From assembly GCA_002377645.1 (NCBI GenBank), contig DFQF01000027.1:10041-74040 (forward strand): a stretch of 64,000 bases of DNA. Reading direction: 5' to 3'. Of this stretch, positions 37,635 through 47,824 are shown piece after piece. How positions within the stretch are numbered: position 1 is the first letter of the stretch; every line of letters begins with the position of its first letter. The notes beneath the pieces are model-generated. The model had not been told where the DNA came from, did not search any database, and saw only the letters and a program-made list of their open reading frames with translations. Source of the DNA: Nitrospinaceae bacterium UBA3496. GTDB lineage: Bacteria > UBA8248. A program made the translations under genes and the position numbers.

Positions 37635-39663
37635 CAAGCCTATTTATAATATTCGAAACATTGAACCCAAATTTCTCAAAATTTTCGGGACCTGGTGCAC
37701 TTGCACCAAAAGTTGAAATCGCTATGCTATCACCCTGACTTCCAACCCATTCATGCCATCCAAAATCAGAACCTGCCTCTATAGATAATCTTGTTTTAAT
37801 TTCCTGAGGAAGAATAGAATCCTTATATACTTGTTCTTGGGAACGAAACAACTCCCAACAGGGCATACTTACTACTCTAACATTCAATCCCCTGTCTTTT
37901 AGAGCATTTTGTGTGTCGATAGCTAGCGAAACTTCAGAACCAGACGAGATAAGAATAGCATCAGGAGATTCTCCTTCTTCTTTAGAAACAATATATCCTC
38001 CCTTAGCTAAACCTTCAGCAGACGAAAAAACATCTCTATCTAAAATCGGAAGAGATTGTCTTGTTAAAACTAACATTGTTGGTCCATCCTTACGTTGAAT
38101 TGCAACCTTCCAGGCAACTGCAGTTTCATTTGCATCACAAGGTCTTATAACATGCAGTTCAGGAATAGCCCTTAAAGAAGCTAGATGTTCTATTGGTTGA
38201 TGAGTTGGGCCATCTTCACCAAGTCCTATAGAATCGTGCGTCATAACATAAATTACAGGGAGTCCCATCAGACTAGATAGCCTAATGGCAGGTCTAGCGT
38301 AGTCAGTAAATGCAAAAAAAGTAGCTGCAAAAGGTCTAACCCCTCCATGCAAAATCATACCTGAAGAAGCAGCACACATTACATGTTCACGAATACCCCA
38401 GTTAATATTCCTGTTCTCATAAGAACCTTTAGCGAAATCACCAGAATTTTCTATTAAAGAATTATTAGATGCAGCAAGATCGGCACTACCTCCTACTAAC
38501 CAGGGGATTTTTTTTGCAACCTCATTTAGTACCATTCCAGAGACCACCCTAGTTGCAATCGAACCTTTTGAAGCAGGGAATGCCGGTACTTCTTTGGCGA
38601 AATCATCTGGAATTTGATCAGCCATTGCAATTTCAAAATCCTTCGCCATTTCAGGAAAGTCTGAACGATAGGCCTCGAATAATTCATTCCATTCTTTTTC
38701 TTGGCTCTCTCCCTTTTGAGAAAAATTCATATGTTCTAAAACTGCTTCAGGAACATGAAATTGCTCCTCAGAGGGCCAACTGTAAATTTTCTTTGTTTCT
38801 ATTACTTCTTCTTCACCCAATGGAGCACCATGTGCTCTAGAGGTATCCTGATATTTAGGAGAACCATAACCAATATGAGTCTGAAGCACTATTAATGAGG
38901 GTTTGTCCTTCACTTTTTTAGCATCATTTATAGATTCCCCTATTTTAGTACAGTCTTCAGAAACATCTCCTAGGTTTACTACATCCCATCCATATCCTTT
39001 AAACCTAAGTTCAATATCATCTGAATAGGACAAATCAGTTGTTCCATCAATCGTAATCTTATTATCATCATAAATACAAATTAATTTACCTAGTCCTAAA
39101 TGACCTGCTAAAGATGCAGCCTCATGGGAGGCTCCCTCCATAATATCTCCGTCACTAAGAAGAACGAAAGTATTATGATCTACAATATTAAAATTATTTT
39201 TATTGTAAATTTTAGCCATATGTGCTTCAGCCATTGCCATTCCAACTCCGTTCATGAAACCCTGCCCAAGTGGACCAGTTGTTGTTTCCACTCCAGGAGT
39301 CAACCTATATTCAGGATGTCCGGGTGTTTTGCTGTCCCACTGCCTAAAATCTTTAATATCATTCAGAGAAATGTCATAACCAGAAAGGTAGAGTACAGAA
39401 TACAGGAGCATAGAAGCATGACCACATGACAAAACAAATCTGTCACGATTAAACCAAGAAGGATTTGATGGATTATATCTCATTTCATGTGCCCAAAGTT
39501 GATACGCAAGTGGTGCAAGCGCCATCGGCGTTCCAGGGTGGCCTGAATTAGCCTTTTGAACAGCATCCATTGATAAAGTTCGAATTGTATCAATAGAAAG
39601 TTGTTCTATTTGGAGAGTACGGGATTCTAAATTAGAACTGTCGCTCTTATTGGATTGCACCAT
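37618..39663 (-). CDS. tkt: Transketolase
   Basis: This thiamine-diphosphate enzyme moves two-carbon units in the pentose phosphate pathway. The motif LSDGDIMEGASHEAASLAGH begins the ThDP/metal site, with DDNKITIDG completing it. The pyrimidine domain has NWGIREHVMCAASSG, and the C-terminal domain has VRVVSMPCWELF. The length of 681 residues is full for the single-chain enzyme. GGAG precedes the ATG. It follows eno on the minus strand, with rpiB, another pentose phosphate gene, three genes further up. Confidence 0.95.
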   Translation of the reverse strand: MVQSNKSDSSNLESRTLQIEQLSIDTIRTLSMDAVQKANSGHPGTPMALAPLAYQLWAHEMRYNPSNPSWFNRDRFVLSCGHASMLLYSVLYLSGYDISLNDIKDFRQWDSKTPGHPEYRLTPGVETTTGPLGQGFMNGVGMAMAEAHMAKIYNKNNFNIVDHNTFVLLSDGDIMEGASHEAASLAGHLGLGKLICIYDDNKITIDGTTDLSYSDDIELRFKGYGWDVVNLGDVSEDCTKIGESINDAKKVKDKPSLIVLQTHIGYGSPKYQDTSRAHGAPLGEEEVIETKKIYSWPSEEQFHVPEAVLEHMNFSQKGESQEKEWNELFEAYRSDFPEMAKDFEIAMADQIPDDFAKEVPAFPASKGSIATRVVSGMVLNEVAKKIPWLVGGSADLAASNNSLIENSGDFAKGSYENRNINWGIREHVMCAASSGMILHGGVRPFAATFFAFTDYARPAIRLSSLMGLPVIYVMTHDSIGLGEDGPTHQPIEHLASLRAIPELHVIRPCDANETAVAWKVAIQRKDGPTMLVLTRQSLPILDRDVFSSAEGLAKGGYIVSKEEGESPDAILISSGSEVSLAIDTQNALKDRGLNVRVVSMPCWELFRSQEQVYKDSILPQEIKTRLSIEAGSDFGWHEWVGSQGDSIAISTFGASAPGPENFEKFGFNVSNIINRLEKIMI

Positions 39664-39724
39664 CTTATAAAATCTCCATATTCGTAAACTGGGAAAGTAA
39701 GACGTAACTAAATTTCAGATTAAT

Positions 39725-41478
<1,754 letters not shown>

Positions 41479-41503
41479 TTAATTTTCCTAGGCGGAAAAT
41501 TGA

Positions 41504-41950
41504 TTAAATAGAATCTTCAATCTCTTTTAATTTGTCCAATCTTCTTTTGTGACGTCCACCTTCAAACTCGGTATCAAGCCAGATATGAATAATATCTCTT
41601 GCTTGTTCCAATTCTATTATTCTTTCACCAAGGGCTAGAACATTAGAATCATTGTGCTTTCTACTCATCTCTGCTGCAAAAAGGCTATGACAGGCTACCG
41701 CACGAATACCTTTAAACTTATTCGCAACTATTACCATTCCTGAGGATGAACCGCAGCACAAAATACCTTTTTCTGAATTACCAGTTGCAATTGCTTTCGA
41801 AACCAATGCTGCAAAATCTGGATAATCGCATGATTCTTCTGAAAAAGTACCATAATCCTCAAATAAAATATCTCTATGCATTAAAAATTTTTTTACGTAT
41901 TCTTTGAGAATGAAACCTGCATGATCTGAACCAATTGCAATAGGTTTCAT
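41504..41950 (-). CDS. rpiB: Ribose-5-phosphate isomerase B
   Basis: This enzyme interconverts ribose 5-phosphate and ribulose 5-phosphate. The N-terminal IGSDHAGFILKEY holds the substrate Asp-His pair. The catalytic cysteine lies in GILCCGSSSGMVIVANK, where serines replace the more common TGIG. SRKHNDSNVLALGERI completes the site. The length is 148 residues. GGAGAG precedes the ATG. It lies upstream of nrdR on the same strand with a 25-base gap. Confidence 0.93.
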   Translation of the reverse strand: MKPIAIGSDHAGFILKEYVKKFLMHRDILFEDYGTFSEESCDYPDFAALVSKAIATGNSEKGILCCGSSSGMVIVANKFKGIRAVACHSLFAAEMSRKHNDSNVLALGERIIELEQARDIIHIWLDTEFEGGRHKRRLDKLKEIEDSI

Positions 41951-42022
41951 AAATAACTTCTCTCCAATTATTACTTAAAGATTTTCGATAACAAAAAGAC
42001 ATTTTCAAAAATGAAAAATTAA

Positions 42023-42388
42023 TTACCTAAGTCTTTTCCGTTCCATTTCATTTTGTGCCTCTACTGTATACCTAGCATAAGGAAGCGCAATTAAACGTTT
42101 AAATGGAATTTCATCCTCTGTTTCTTCACAAATTCCATAAGTACCATTTTCCATTCTTTCAAATGCATCTTGAACCTCTTTAAATCTCCCTCTTTCTCTT
42201 TCACCAAGATCCATTAAAACCTGCTTAAAATAAGAATCAGCTGCCTGATCAGCGATATCTTGTATTCCATCATCACCAGTATCTTTTCGGTGATTCATAG
42301 TATTCCTAACATCACCTAATATCTCATTCCTAACCTCATTCAAACGATCCTTCAAAATACTAATTTCTTTCTTTTTTAAGTGTTTCAT
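42023..42388 (-). CDS. DksA/TraR-family protein without a complete zinc finger
   Basis: The protein has 121 residues. The coiled-coil pair is formed by residues about 1-80 with GIQDIADQAADSYF at the tip, where DksA carries its acidic DxxDxA motif. The C-terminal region YGICEETEDEIPFKRLIALPYARYTVEAQ aligns with the DksA zinc finger, but only the first cysteine remains; the other three ligand positions hold E, T and A or E. It probably binds the RNA polymerase secondary channel without zinc. AGGAG precedes the ATG. It lies between rsfS and rpiB. Confidence 0.82.
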   Translation of the reverse strand: MKHLKKKEISILKDRLNEVRNEILGDVRNTMNHRKDTGDDGIQDIADQAADSYFKQVLMDLGERERGRFKEVQDAFERMENGTYGICEETEDEIPFKRLIALPYARYTVEAQNEMERKRLR

Positions 42389-42426
42389 ATTTAAACTCCT
42401 AAATCCTTGTAATGCAATCTAAAACA

Positions 42427-42759
42427 TTAATCTATAACGCAGGCATTAGACCAAAGCTTCTCTAATCTGTATGTTTCACGATATTCATCAATGAAAATAT
42501 GAACCGCAATGTCACCACAATCAATTAAAACCCAATTAGACTCTGCAAGACCCTCTATAGAAAAAAAATTGATGCCAAAATCTGGCAATCTAATTTTAAC
42601 TTCATCAGATATTGCTTTAACCTGTCTCCTACTTTTTCCATGACAAACTAAAAAAGCACTAACTTCCGAATCAATGCTTCTCAAATCAACAATTACAACT
42701 TCTTGTGCACCTTTCTCAAGAACGACATCTTTGAGAGCTTTAAGTTGCGTTTCTAAAAT
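42427..42759 (-). CDS. rsfS: Ribosomal silencing factor RsfS with probable ATT start
   Basis: RsfS binds L14 and blocks subunit joining when nutrients are scarce. Conserved sequence (ALKDVVLEKGAQEVVIVDLR) lies upstream of the first ATG-, GTG- or TTG-type codon at 42684. The nadD stop TAG (42777-42775) is in the same frame, so the start must lie in between. The only good candidate is ATT at 42759, six bases after GGGGGA. From there the protein has 110 residues, the family norm. Later motifs: FLVCHGKSRRQVKAISDEV and WVLIDCGDIAVHIF. The start is inferred. Confidence 0.85.
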   Translation of the reverse strand: MLETQLKALKDVVLEKGAQEVVIVDLRSIDSEVSAFLVCHGKSRRQVKAISDEVKIRLPDFGINFFSIEGLAESNWVLIDCGDIAVHIFIDEYRETYRLEKLWSNACVID

Positions 42760-42774
42760 ATGTCTTCCCCCAGA

Positions 42775-43440
42775 CTATGAGTCTTTATATAACTTTTTAT
42801 CAATTATAAAGCGTTCTACTGTTCGTGGCAACAAATAGCGAATAGAACGAGAATTTTGAATATTTTCCCTTATATCTGAAGAAGAAATATCTAATCTACG
42901 AATAGGGATGAATTCTATAAACATATTCGAATTTAGAATCCTACATCGGTTATCAAAAAGAAAATTAAAATCAAATCTAACTGACAAATCTTCAAATCTT
43001 TTTTTTAATTCCAACATAATTTCTTTGGCACTAGACATTTGTCTAATAGTAACTGCAAAATTAACTTTTTCCAAAACCTCTAAAGGATCTTTCCAAGTAT
43101 GTAAATTCAAAAATGCATCTTCACCAATAATGAAAAAGATTTCATCTCCCTTACAAGAAGTATTGGCAAGAATCCTAAGAGTATCAACAGTAAAAGAAAG
43201 GCCCTCCCTATCTAATTCTACAGAATCAGAACGAAAAAGAGGATGTCCTTCTATAGCCATTTCAACCATGTCTAATCGATCTACGGAACTTGCCATTAAA
43301 GGAGAAGATTTATGCGGAGGAGTTCCTGAAGGAACAAATATCACACGATCTAATTCAAGTTGAAAAGAGACGTCTTCTGCTGAACTTAAATGACCAAAAT
43401 GTATGGGATCAAAAGTACCACCTTGTATTCCAGTTCTCAA
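42775..43440 (-). CDS. nadD: Nicotinate-nucleotide adenylyltransferase
   Basis: NadD adenylates nicotinate mononucleotide in NAD synthesis. The nucleotidyltransferase motif GIQGGTFDPIHFGHL contains the HxGH-type site. VIFVPSGTPPHK, FIIGEDAFLNL, HTWKDP and the C-terminal ISSSDIREN are typical. The length is 221 residues. The start is TTG with AAGGA 6 bases upstream. The adjacent rsfS begins after only 15 bases, matching the common proB-nadD-rsfS order. Confidence 0.94.
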   Translation of the reverse strand: MRTGIQGGTFDPIHFGHLSSAEDVSFQLELDRVIFVPSGTPPHKSSPLMASSVDRLDMVEMAIEGHPLFRSDSVELDREGLSFTVDTLRILANTSCKGDEIFFIIGEDAFLNLHTWKDPLEVLEKVNFAVTIRQMSSAKEIMLELKKRFEDLSVRFDFNFLFDNRCRILNSNMFIEFIPIRRLDISSSDIRENIQNSRSIRYLLPRTVERFIIDKKLYKDS

Positions 43441-43464
43441 AAAAAATCCTTTTAAAAGAAAAAA

Positions 43465-44601
43465 TTATTCAAAACCTAAAAAATTATTACGATGAATAAT
43501 TTCATCGTAATCTTTACTACCAAGAATGCTATGAATTTCTCTAGTATGTTTTCCAGCAATAAGTTTGACTTCGTTGCAATTATAATTTGCCAAACCTTTT
43601 CCTAAAGACTTGCCTTCTATTGACTGAAGTTCTACAACATCACCAAACATAAAATTACCACCCGCATCAATAACTCCACTAGGAAGAAGACTGCGCCCTC
43701 TTTCAAGTAGAGCCTCCACGGCACCATTGTCAATTTTCAACCAGCCTCTAGACTTTGCAGTAGTTCCAATCCAACTTTTTCTAGCATTAATACGTTTCTT
43801 TTTGGGCACAAAAAAACTGCCTAGATCTTCACCTTCCAAAGCCCTTAAAATCACACTATCATTTCTTCCTTTTAACATAAGAGTAGATATCCCTATTTGG
43901 CTCAAAACTTTTATTGCACTTATCTTAGTAACCATCCCACCATGAGAAAATTGATTGTTACTTTTTCCAGTTACATCTATTAATTGCTCAGATACATTTT
44001 CAACTCTAGATAACAATTTAGCATTTTTATCTAAATTAGGATTTGCACTATACATTCCCTCTACATCTGACAAAATCACAACTAGACCTGATTGGGTCAT
44101 CTGTGCTACCTGGGTTGCCAAAGAATCATTATCTCCAAATTTTATCTCCTCAGTAGAAACCGTGTCATTCTCATTTACAATAGGAATAATTTTTTTATGC
44201 AAAAGATTATCGATAGTATTACAAGCATTCAGAAATCTTTTCCTTTCATCCAAATCAGAATGAGTTAGTAAGATTTGTGCAATATTAAGACCTAATCTAT
44301 TAAATACTTTACTATAAGCGTCCATCAAGATCGGTTGTCCAACAGCAGCCGCTCCTTGCCTTTCAGGCATTGTTTTAGGATATTTCTTAACATTAAGATG
44401 TTTAAGACCTGCAGCAATCGCACCAGATGATACAAGTACTATCTCACGACCTCTCTCAAGAAGGACAGAAATTTGATTAGCTATTGAAGAAAGAACTTCC
44501 AAGTTCAAACCAACCTCATCCGAAGCAGTAAGGACAGAACTACCAACTTTAATTACAAGACGCTTACTTTTCAAAGACGTTTCTTCTTTTCTAGCAATCA
44601 T
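43465..44601 (-). CDS. proB: Glutamate 5-kinase
   Basis: This enzyme phosphorylates glutamate in the first step of proline synthesis. The N-terminal amino-acid kinase domain has LVIKVGSSVLTA, VSSGAIAAGL, NENDTVST and LSDVEGMY. The C-terminal PUA domain spans about residues 285-370 (SLLPSGVIDAGGNFMFGDVVE). The length of 378 residues is that of the PUA-containing form. GAGGA precedes the ATG. The proA gene is not in the window, although nadD and rsfS follow. Confidence 0.95.
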   Translation of the reverse strand: MIARKEETSLKSKRLVIKVGSSVLTASDEVGLNLEVLSSIANQISVLLERGREIVLVSSGAIAAGLKHLNVKKYPKTMPERQGAAAVGQPILMDAYSKVFNRLGLNIAQILLTHSDLDERKRFLNACNTIDNLLHKKIIPIVNENDTVSTEEIKFGDNDSLATQVAQMTQSGLVVILSDVEGMYSANPNLDKNAKLLSRVENVSEQLIDVTGKSNNQFSHGGMVTKISAIKVLSQIGISTLMLKGRNDSVILRALEGEDLGSFFVPKKKRINARKSWIGTTAKSRGWLKIDNGAVEALLERGRSLLPSGVIDAGGNFMFGDVVELQSIEGKSLGKGLANYNCNEVKLIAGKHTREIHSILGSKDYDEIIHRNNFLGFE

Positions 44602-44640
44602 AAAAAATTCCTCGGAAACAGAAATAAATATAAAAAGTTT

Positions 44641-45636
44641 TCAACCTTCTCTGACTTCTTTGGAAATCATAAATAAAAGTTCTTTTAATCCAATCTTAGA
44701 AACAGAAGATATTCCTATTGAATCAAAACCTCTTTTCTTTAAACCTTCTTGCAAAACTAAAATCTTATCCTCATTTCCAATTGCATCAATTTTTGTCAAA
44801 AGACAAATTCTCTTTTTGGAGATTAAATCCCTTGAAAACAATTCAAGTTCTCTTGAAATAGTTTCAAAATCTTCCAAAACTTTTTCAACTAGATTACTAG
44901 CATCAAGAAGATGTAGGAGCAGAGTACATCTCTCAATATGCCTAAGAAATTGGTGTCCCAATCCCTTGCCGCTGTGTGCTCCTAAAATAAGCCCCGGAAT
45001 ATCTGCAACAACACAGGAGACATCTTCGCCTAAATCAACAACTCCTAAATTAGGTTCAATAGTTGTAAAAGGATAATCAGCTATTTTCGGCCGACTTTTT
45101 GAAATCGTCGAAATTAGCGTTGATTTTCCAGCATTAGGCTTTCCAATCAGACCAACATCTGCAAGGAGTTTAATTTCTAAATCAATCGAAAATCCTTCTC
45201 CTGATTTCCCCCTTGTAATTTTTCTTGGTGTTCTATTTGTGGAACTTTTAAAATGATCATTACCTAATCCACCTCGTCCTCCCTTTGCAACTATAAATTC
45301 TTGACCTTCCTCTTCAAAATCATAAATCACATTTTCATCTATTGTATCTTTAATAATTGTTCCCACAGGAACGAAAACATGTAAATCATCTCCATTAGCA
45401 CCATGTTTAAGACTTGACATACCTGCACCTCCATTAGGAGCTTTCAGTACAGTTCGATTTCGAAGGTGATAAAGTGTGTTATAAGATGAATCAGATGTGA
45501 AAATTACATGGCCACCCCTGCCGCCATCTCCTCCGTCAGGACCACCCTTAGGTATGAATTTCTCTCTACGGAAACTCAAGCAGCCGTCTCCACCTTTTCC
45601 TGCTTCAACTAATAGCCTAGCCGTATCAATAAACAT
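44641..45636 (-). CDS. obgE: GTPase Obg/CgtA
   Basis: Obg is a ribosome-assembly GTPase of the large subunit. The glycine-rich Obg domain (residues 1-158, GKGGDGCLSFRREKF, GGPDGGDGGRGGHV) precedes the G domain: G1 GKPNAGKSTLIS, G3 DIPGLI, G4 TKID and G5 ISSVSK. At 331 residues it has no additional C-terminal OCT domain. The start ATG lacks a clear ribosome site. It follows rpmA on the minus strand by 24 bases. Confidence 0.95.
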   Translation of the reverse strand: MFIDTARLLVEAGKGGDGCLSFRREKFIPKGGPDGGDGGRGGHVIFTSDSSYNTLYHLRNRTVLKAPNGGAGMSSLKHGANGDDLHVFVPVGTIIKDTIDENVIYDFEEEGQEFIVAKGGRGGLGNDHFKSSTNRTPRKITRGKSGEGFSIDLEIKLLADVGLIGKPNAGKSTLISTISKSRPKIADYPFTTIEPNLGVVDLGEDVSCVVADIPGLILGAHSGKGLGHQFLRHIERCTLLLHLLDASNLVEKVLEDFETISRELELFSRDLISKKRICLLTKIDAIGNEDKILVLQEGLKKRGFDSIGISSVSKIGLKELLFMISKEVREG

Positions 45637-45660
45637 GAAATGACCAGAAAGGGCAAAAGG

Positions 45661-45915
45661 TTAAGAGGGGACAACACTTACAAAACGTCTACCTTTAGTC
45701 TTTGTCTCAAACTTAAGATTCCCATTTACTTTTGCAAATAATGTATGATCATTACCAAGACCTACATTATTGCCAGGATGAAAACGAGTACCTCTCTGAC
45801 GAACAATAATTGTACCTGCATTAACAAATTCTCCGCCAAAACGTTTTACTCCTAGTCTTCTTCCAGCAGAATCTCTTCCGTTTGAAGAACTACCACCAGC
45901 TTTTTTATGTGCCAC
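45661..45915 (-). CDS. rpmA: 50S ribosomal protein L27
   Basis: L27 reaches into the peptidyl-transferase centre. It is 84 residues long and begins [24 protein letters not shown], with KFGG-like [24 protein letters not shown] following. No N-terminal cleavable extension is present, unlike in Firmicutes. The start is GTG and lies inside the 3' end of rplU, overlapping it by 11 bases, an unusually long overlap for this gene pair. Confidence 0.95.
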   Translation of the reverse strand: MAHKKAGGSSSNGRDSAGRRLGVKRFGGEFVNAGTIIVRQRGTRFHPGNNVGLGNDHTLFAKVNGNLKFETKTKGRRFVSVVPS

Positions 45916-46240
45916 TTTTTACCCCTTTAGGAGGAACAAGTCCAGTAACCTTAATTTGCGTATAATGCTGACGATGACCACGTTTTATTCTTAATTTTTT
46001 ACGCCTCTTAAACCTGAAAGAATAAATTTTACGAAGTCTTCCATGATTTTCTATGACTGCATTAGCCATACTACCAGAAAGAGAACTCTTGTCAGCAACC
46101 ACAACATCGCCATCAACAAAAAGTTTAACATTATCTAGTTTGATCGAATCACCTAAAGAACCTTCAATTCGTTCAACCGTAAGAACATCTCCCTCTGAAA
46201 CTTTTATCTGCTTACCACCTGTCTCAACGACCATATACAC
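45905..46240 (-). CDS. rplU: 50S ribosomal protein L21
   Basis: L21 binds 23S rRNA together with L20. The 111-residue protein has [25 protein letters not shown] at the start and [24 protein letters not shown] near the end. The start is GTG; the third codon is ATG but the family begins MYxVV, which supports the GTG. A promoter-like sequence lies about 40-65 bases upstream. It heads the rplU-rpmA-obgE operon. Confidence 0.95.
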   Translation of the reverse strand: MYMVVETGGKQIKVSEGDVLTVERIEGSLGDSIKLDNVKLFVDGDVVVADKSSLSGSMANAVIENHGRLRKIYSFRFKRRKKLRIKRGHRQHYTQIKVTGLVPPKGVKSGT

Positions 46241-46277
46241 TTTAGAACCCCTAAATTACAACAAAAAAAACAAACCT

Positions 46278-46305
46278 ATCATATACTTAACAAACAAACT
46301 TGCAA
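46278..46305 (-). promoter_or_regulatory. Sigma70-type promoter for rplU-rpmA-obgE
   Basis: On the minus strand TTGCAA (46305-46300), a 16-base spacer and TATGAT (46283-46278) lie about 40 bases before the rplU start, in the gap after the PEGA-gene hairpin. The -10 differs from TATAAT at one position, and the placement fits a known operon boundary. Confidence 0.5.
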
Positions 46306-46341
46306 AGACCGCCTATCTACCAATAAAAAGATGATTTTGTC

Positions 46342-46383
46342 AATTTATTTAGTAGAAAAAATCTATTTTCTACTAAATAAATT
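46342..46383 (-). terminator. Perfect 18-base inverted repeat at the PEGA-gene stop
   Basis: Arms at 46342-46359 and 46366-46383 are exact reverse complements with a six-base loop. On the minus strand the 5' arm is exactly the last six codons of the PEGA lipoprotein gene (NLFSRK), and the TAG stop lies in the loop. No long U-tract follows the 3' arm, so it may work as a terminator, a 3'-end stabiliser or both. It separates the PEGA gene from the rplU operon. Confidence 0.65.
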
Positions 46384-46752
46384 AAAAATTACTCTTGTTT
46401 CATTATAGTCAACCTTTCTTCTAGCAGGCAAAAAACCTTTCTTTTCGACAAAAACAGAAAAACCCCTCACAAAATCGAAAAGATTACTTTTAAATTCTAA
46501 AGTTATCGGAGTTACACCCTGCAAAACATCATTGACGTACACTTTTGCACCTGGAGGATTCGATATTACCGTGATTTTCTTCGTAAAAACATTCTTAATA
46601 GGTTTAAGAATCTGTGACTTCATGGATTTCTTTTTACTTTTTTTCAAAGAAATATTTTTTGCACAAGAAACTGTCAGCGAAAAAAGAACAACTAAAATCA
46701 AAGAAAAAGCAACAAACTTTAATCTATCAACTTTCTTTAAAGAGAAAATCAT
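46363..46752 (-). CDS. PEGA-domain lipoprotein
   Basis: This is a small 129-residue protein. Its N-terminal signal ends SLTVSC, with Cys30 the likely lipidated residue. A lysine-rich linker leads to a PEGA domain (about 62-125: ITVISNPPGAKVYVNDVLQGVTPITLEFK). PEGA domains occur in surface and cell-wall-associated proteins; the role is unknown. The ATG at 46752 is chosen; in-frame ATGs at 46779 and 46776 would overlap the upstream gene. The last six codons form one arm of a hairpin. Confidence 0.78.
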   Translation of the reverse strand: MIFSLKKVDRLKFVAFSLILVVLFSLTVSCAKNISLKKSKKKSMKSQILKPIKNVFTKKITVISNPPGAKVYVNDVLQGVTPITLEFKSNLFDFVRGFSVFVEKKGFLPARRKVDYNETRVIFNLFSRK

Positions 46753-46762
46753 CTTGTATAAA

Positions 46763-47677
46763 TCAGTCGTCTTCATCAACTCCAGCCCACTCTTCTATAA
46801 GTTCAAGTAATTGTGTTTGATCAGAATTTGCGCCAAATTTTGATACGCCCAGACCGTATACCTGCCTTACATGGTTCATGATAAAAAATGTTGCGCCAAG
46901 TTCTCGGGCTAGATCACTGCCCATTGTTAAATCTTTATACATCAAACCTGTACTAAAACCACAGTTAAAATCTCTAGGAAGTAAGAATCGAGGCCACTTG
47001 TCTTTAGTAGCTGCATTTAATCCTGAACCACTATTAATAATACTCAAAGTTTTCTCAGGGTCTAAACCAAGCTTCGCAGACAAAGACATAGCTTCCATAG
47101 AAGCAACAAGATTAGTCGCTGAAAGAAAATTATTTACACACTTTATAGCATGACCAGAATCAACTGATTCTCCTGCATGAACAATATTCTTTCCTAAAAC
47201 CTCAAAAATCGGCATACAAGCGTCTACTAAATCTTTAGGCCCACCGGGCATTATTGCTAAAGTAGCATTTACAGCCCCTATAACACCTCCCGAAACTGGT
47301 GCTCCTAAAAAACGGAATCCAAGTTCTTCAAGTTTATCTCCTAACAACTTAGTACGAGGAGGATATGAAGAACTCATATCAATAATAACTTTTCCTTTTT
47401 CAAGGCTTTCCGTCAGACCTTCTTGATCAAGAATAACAAATTCAACGTCATCACTACTTGGCAACATTGTAATCAATATGTCACTACTACTAGCTATATC
47501 CTTTAGGGTATCTGCAACTTTTACTCCATCTGACTCAAGTGCTTGTACGTTCTCTTTTTTTACATCATAGCCATAAACAGTATATCCGGCACTCACCAAA
47601 TTTTTAGACATAGGTGTACCCATTTTTCCAATACCAACAATTCCTACTACCGTTTTTTCAGGAATATAAGATTCCAC
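46763..47677 (-). CDS. NAD(P)-dependent beta-hydroxyacid dehydrogenase (3-hydroxyisobutyrate dehydrogenase-like)
   Basis: The protein has 304 residues. The Rossmann loop GIVGIGKMGTPMSKNLVSAGYTV, the substrate motif FLGAPVSGGVIGA and the catalytic-lysine region GHAIKCVNNFLSATNL define the family. Typical substrates are 3-hydroxyisobutyrate, tartronate semialdehyde or 6-phosphogluconate analogues; the sequence does not decide. The start is GTG with GGGGGAG upstream. It precedes the PEGA lipoprotein gene, with no obvious functional link. Confidence 0.88.
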   Translation of the reverse strand: MESYIPEKTVVGIVGIGKMGTPMSKNLVSAGYTVYGYDVKKENVQALESDGVKVADTLKDIASSSDILITMLPSSDDVEFVILDQEGLTESLEKGKVIIDMSSSYPPRTKLLGDKLEELGFRFLGAPVSGGVIGAVNATLAIMPGGPKDLVDACMPIFEVLGKNIVHAGESVDSGHAIKCVNNFLSATNLVASMEAMSLSAKLGLDPEKTLSIINSGSGLNAATKDKWPRFLLPRDFNCGFSTGLMYKDLTMGSDLARELGATFFIMNHVRQVYGLGVSKFGANSDQTQLLELIEEWAGVDEDD

Positions 47678-47824
47678 AGCTCCCCCTTATCGAAAAAGGT
47701 TATAATCATCTAAAGTTTTTTAATAAAGAACATCTTTGATTTTAACAAAAAAAAAATTAGAGTAAAATATCGTTTTGGTTACTCGTTTTTTTTATATTTT
47801 TAATTTACTGAGAGAAAAAATCTT

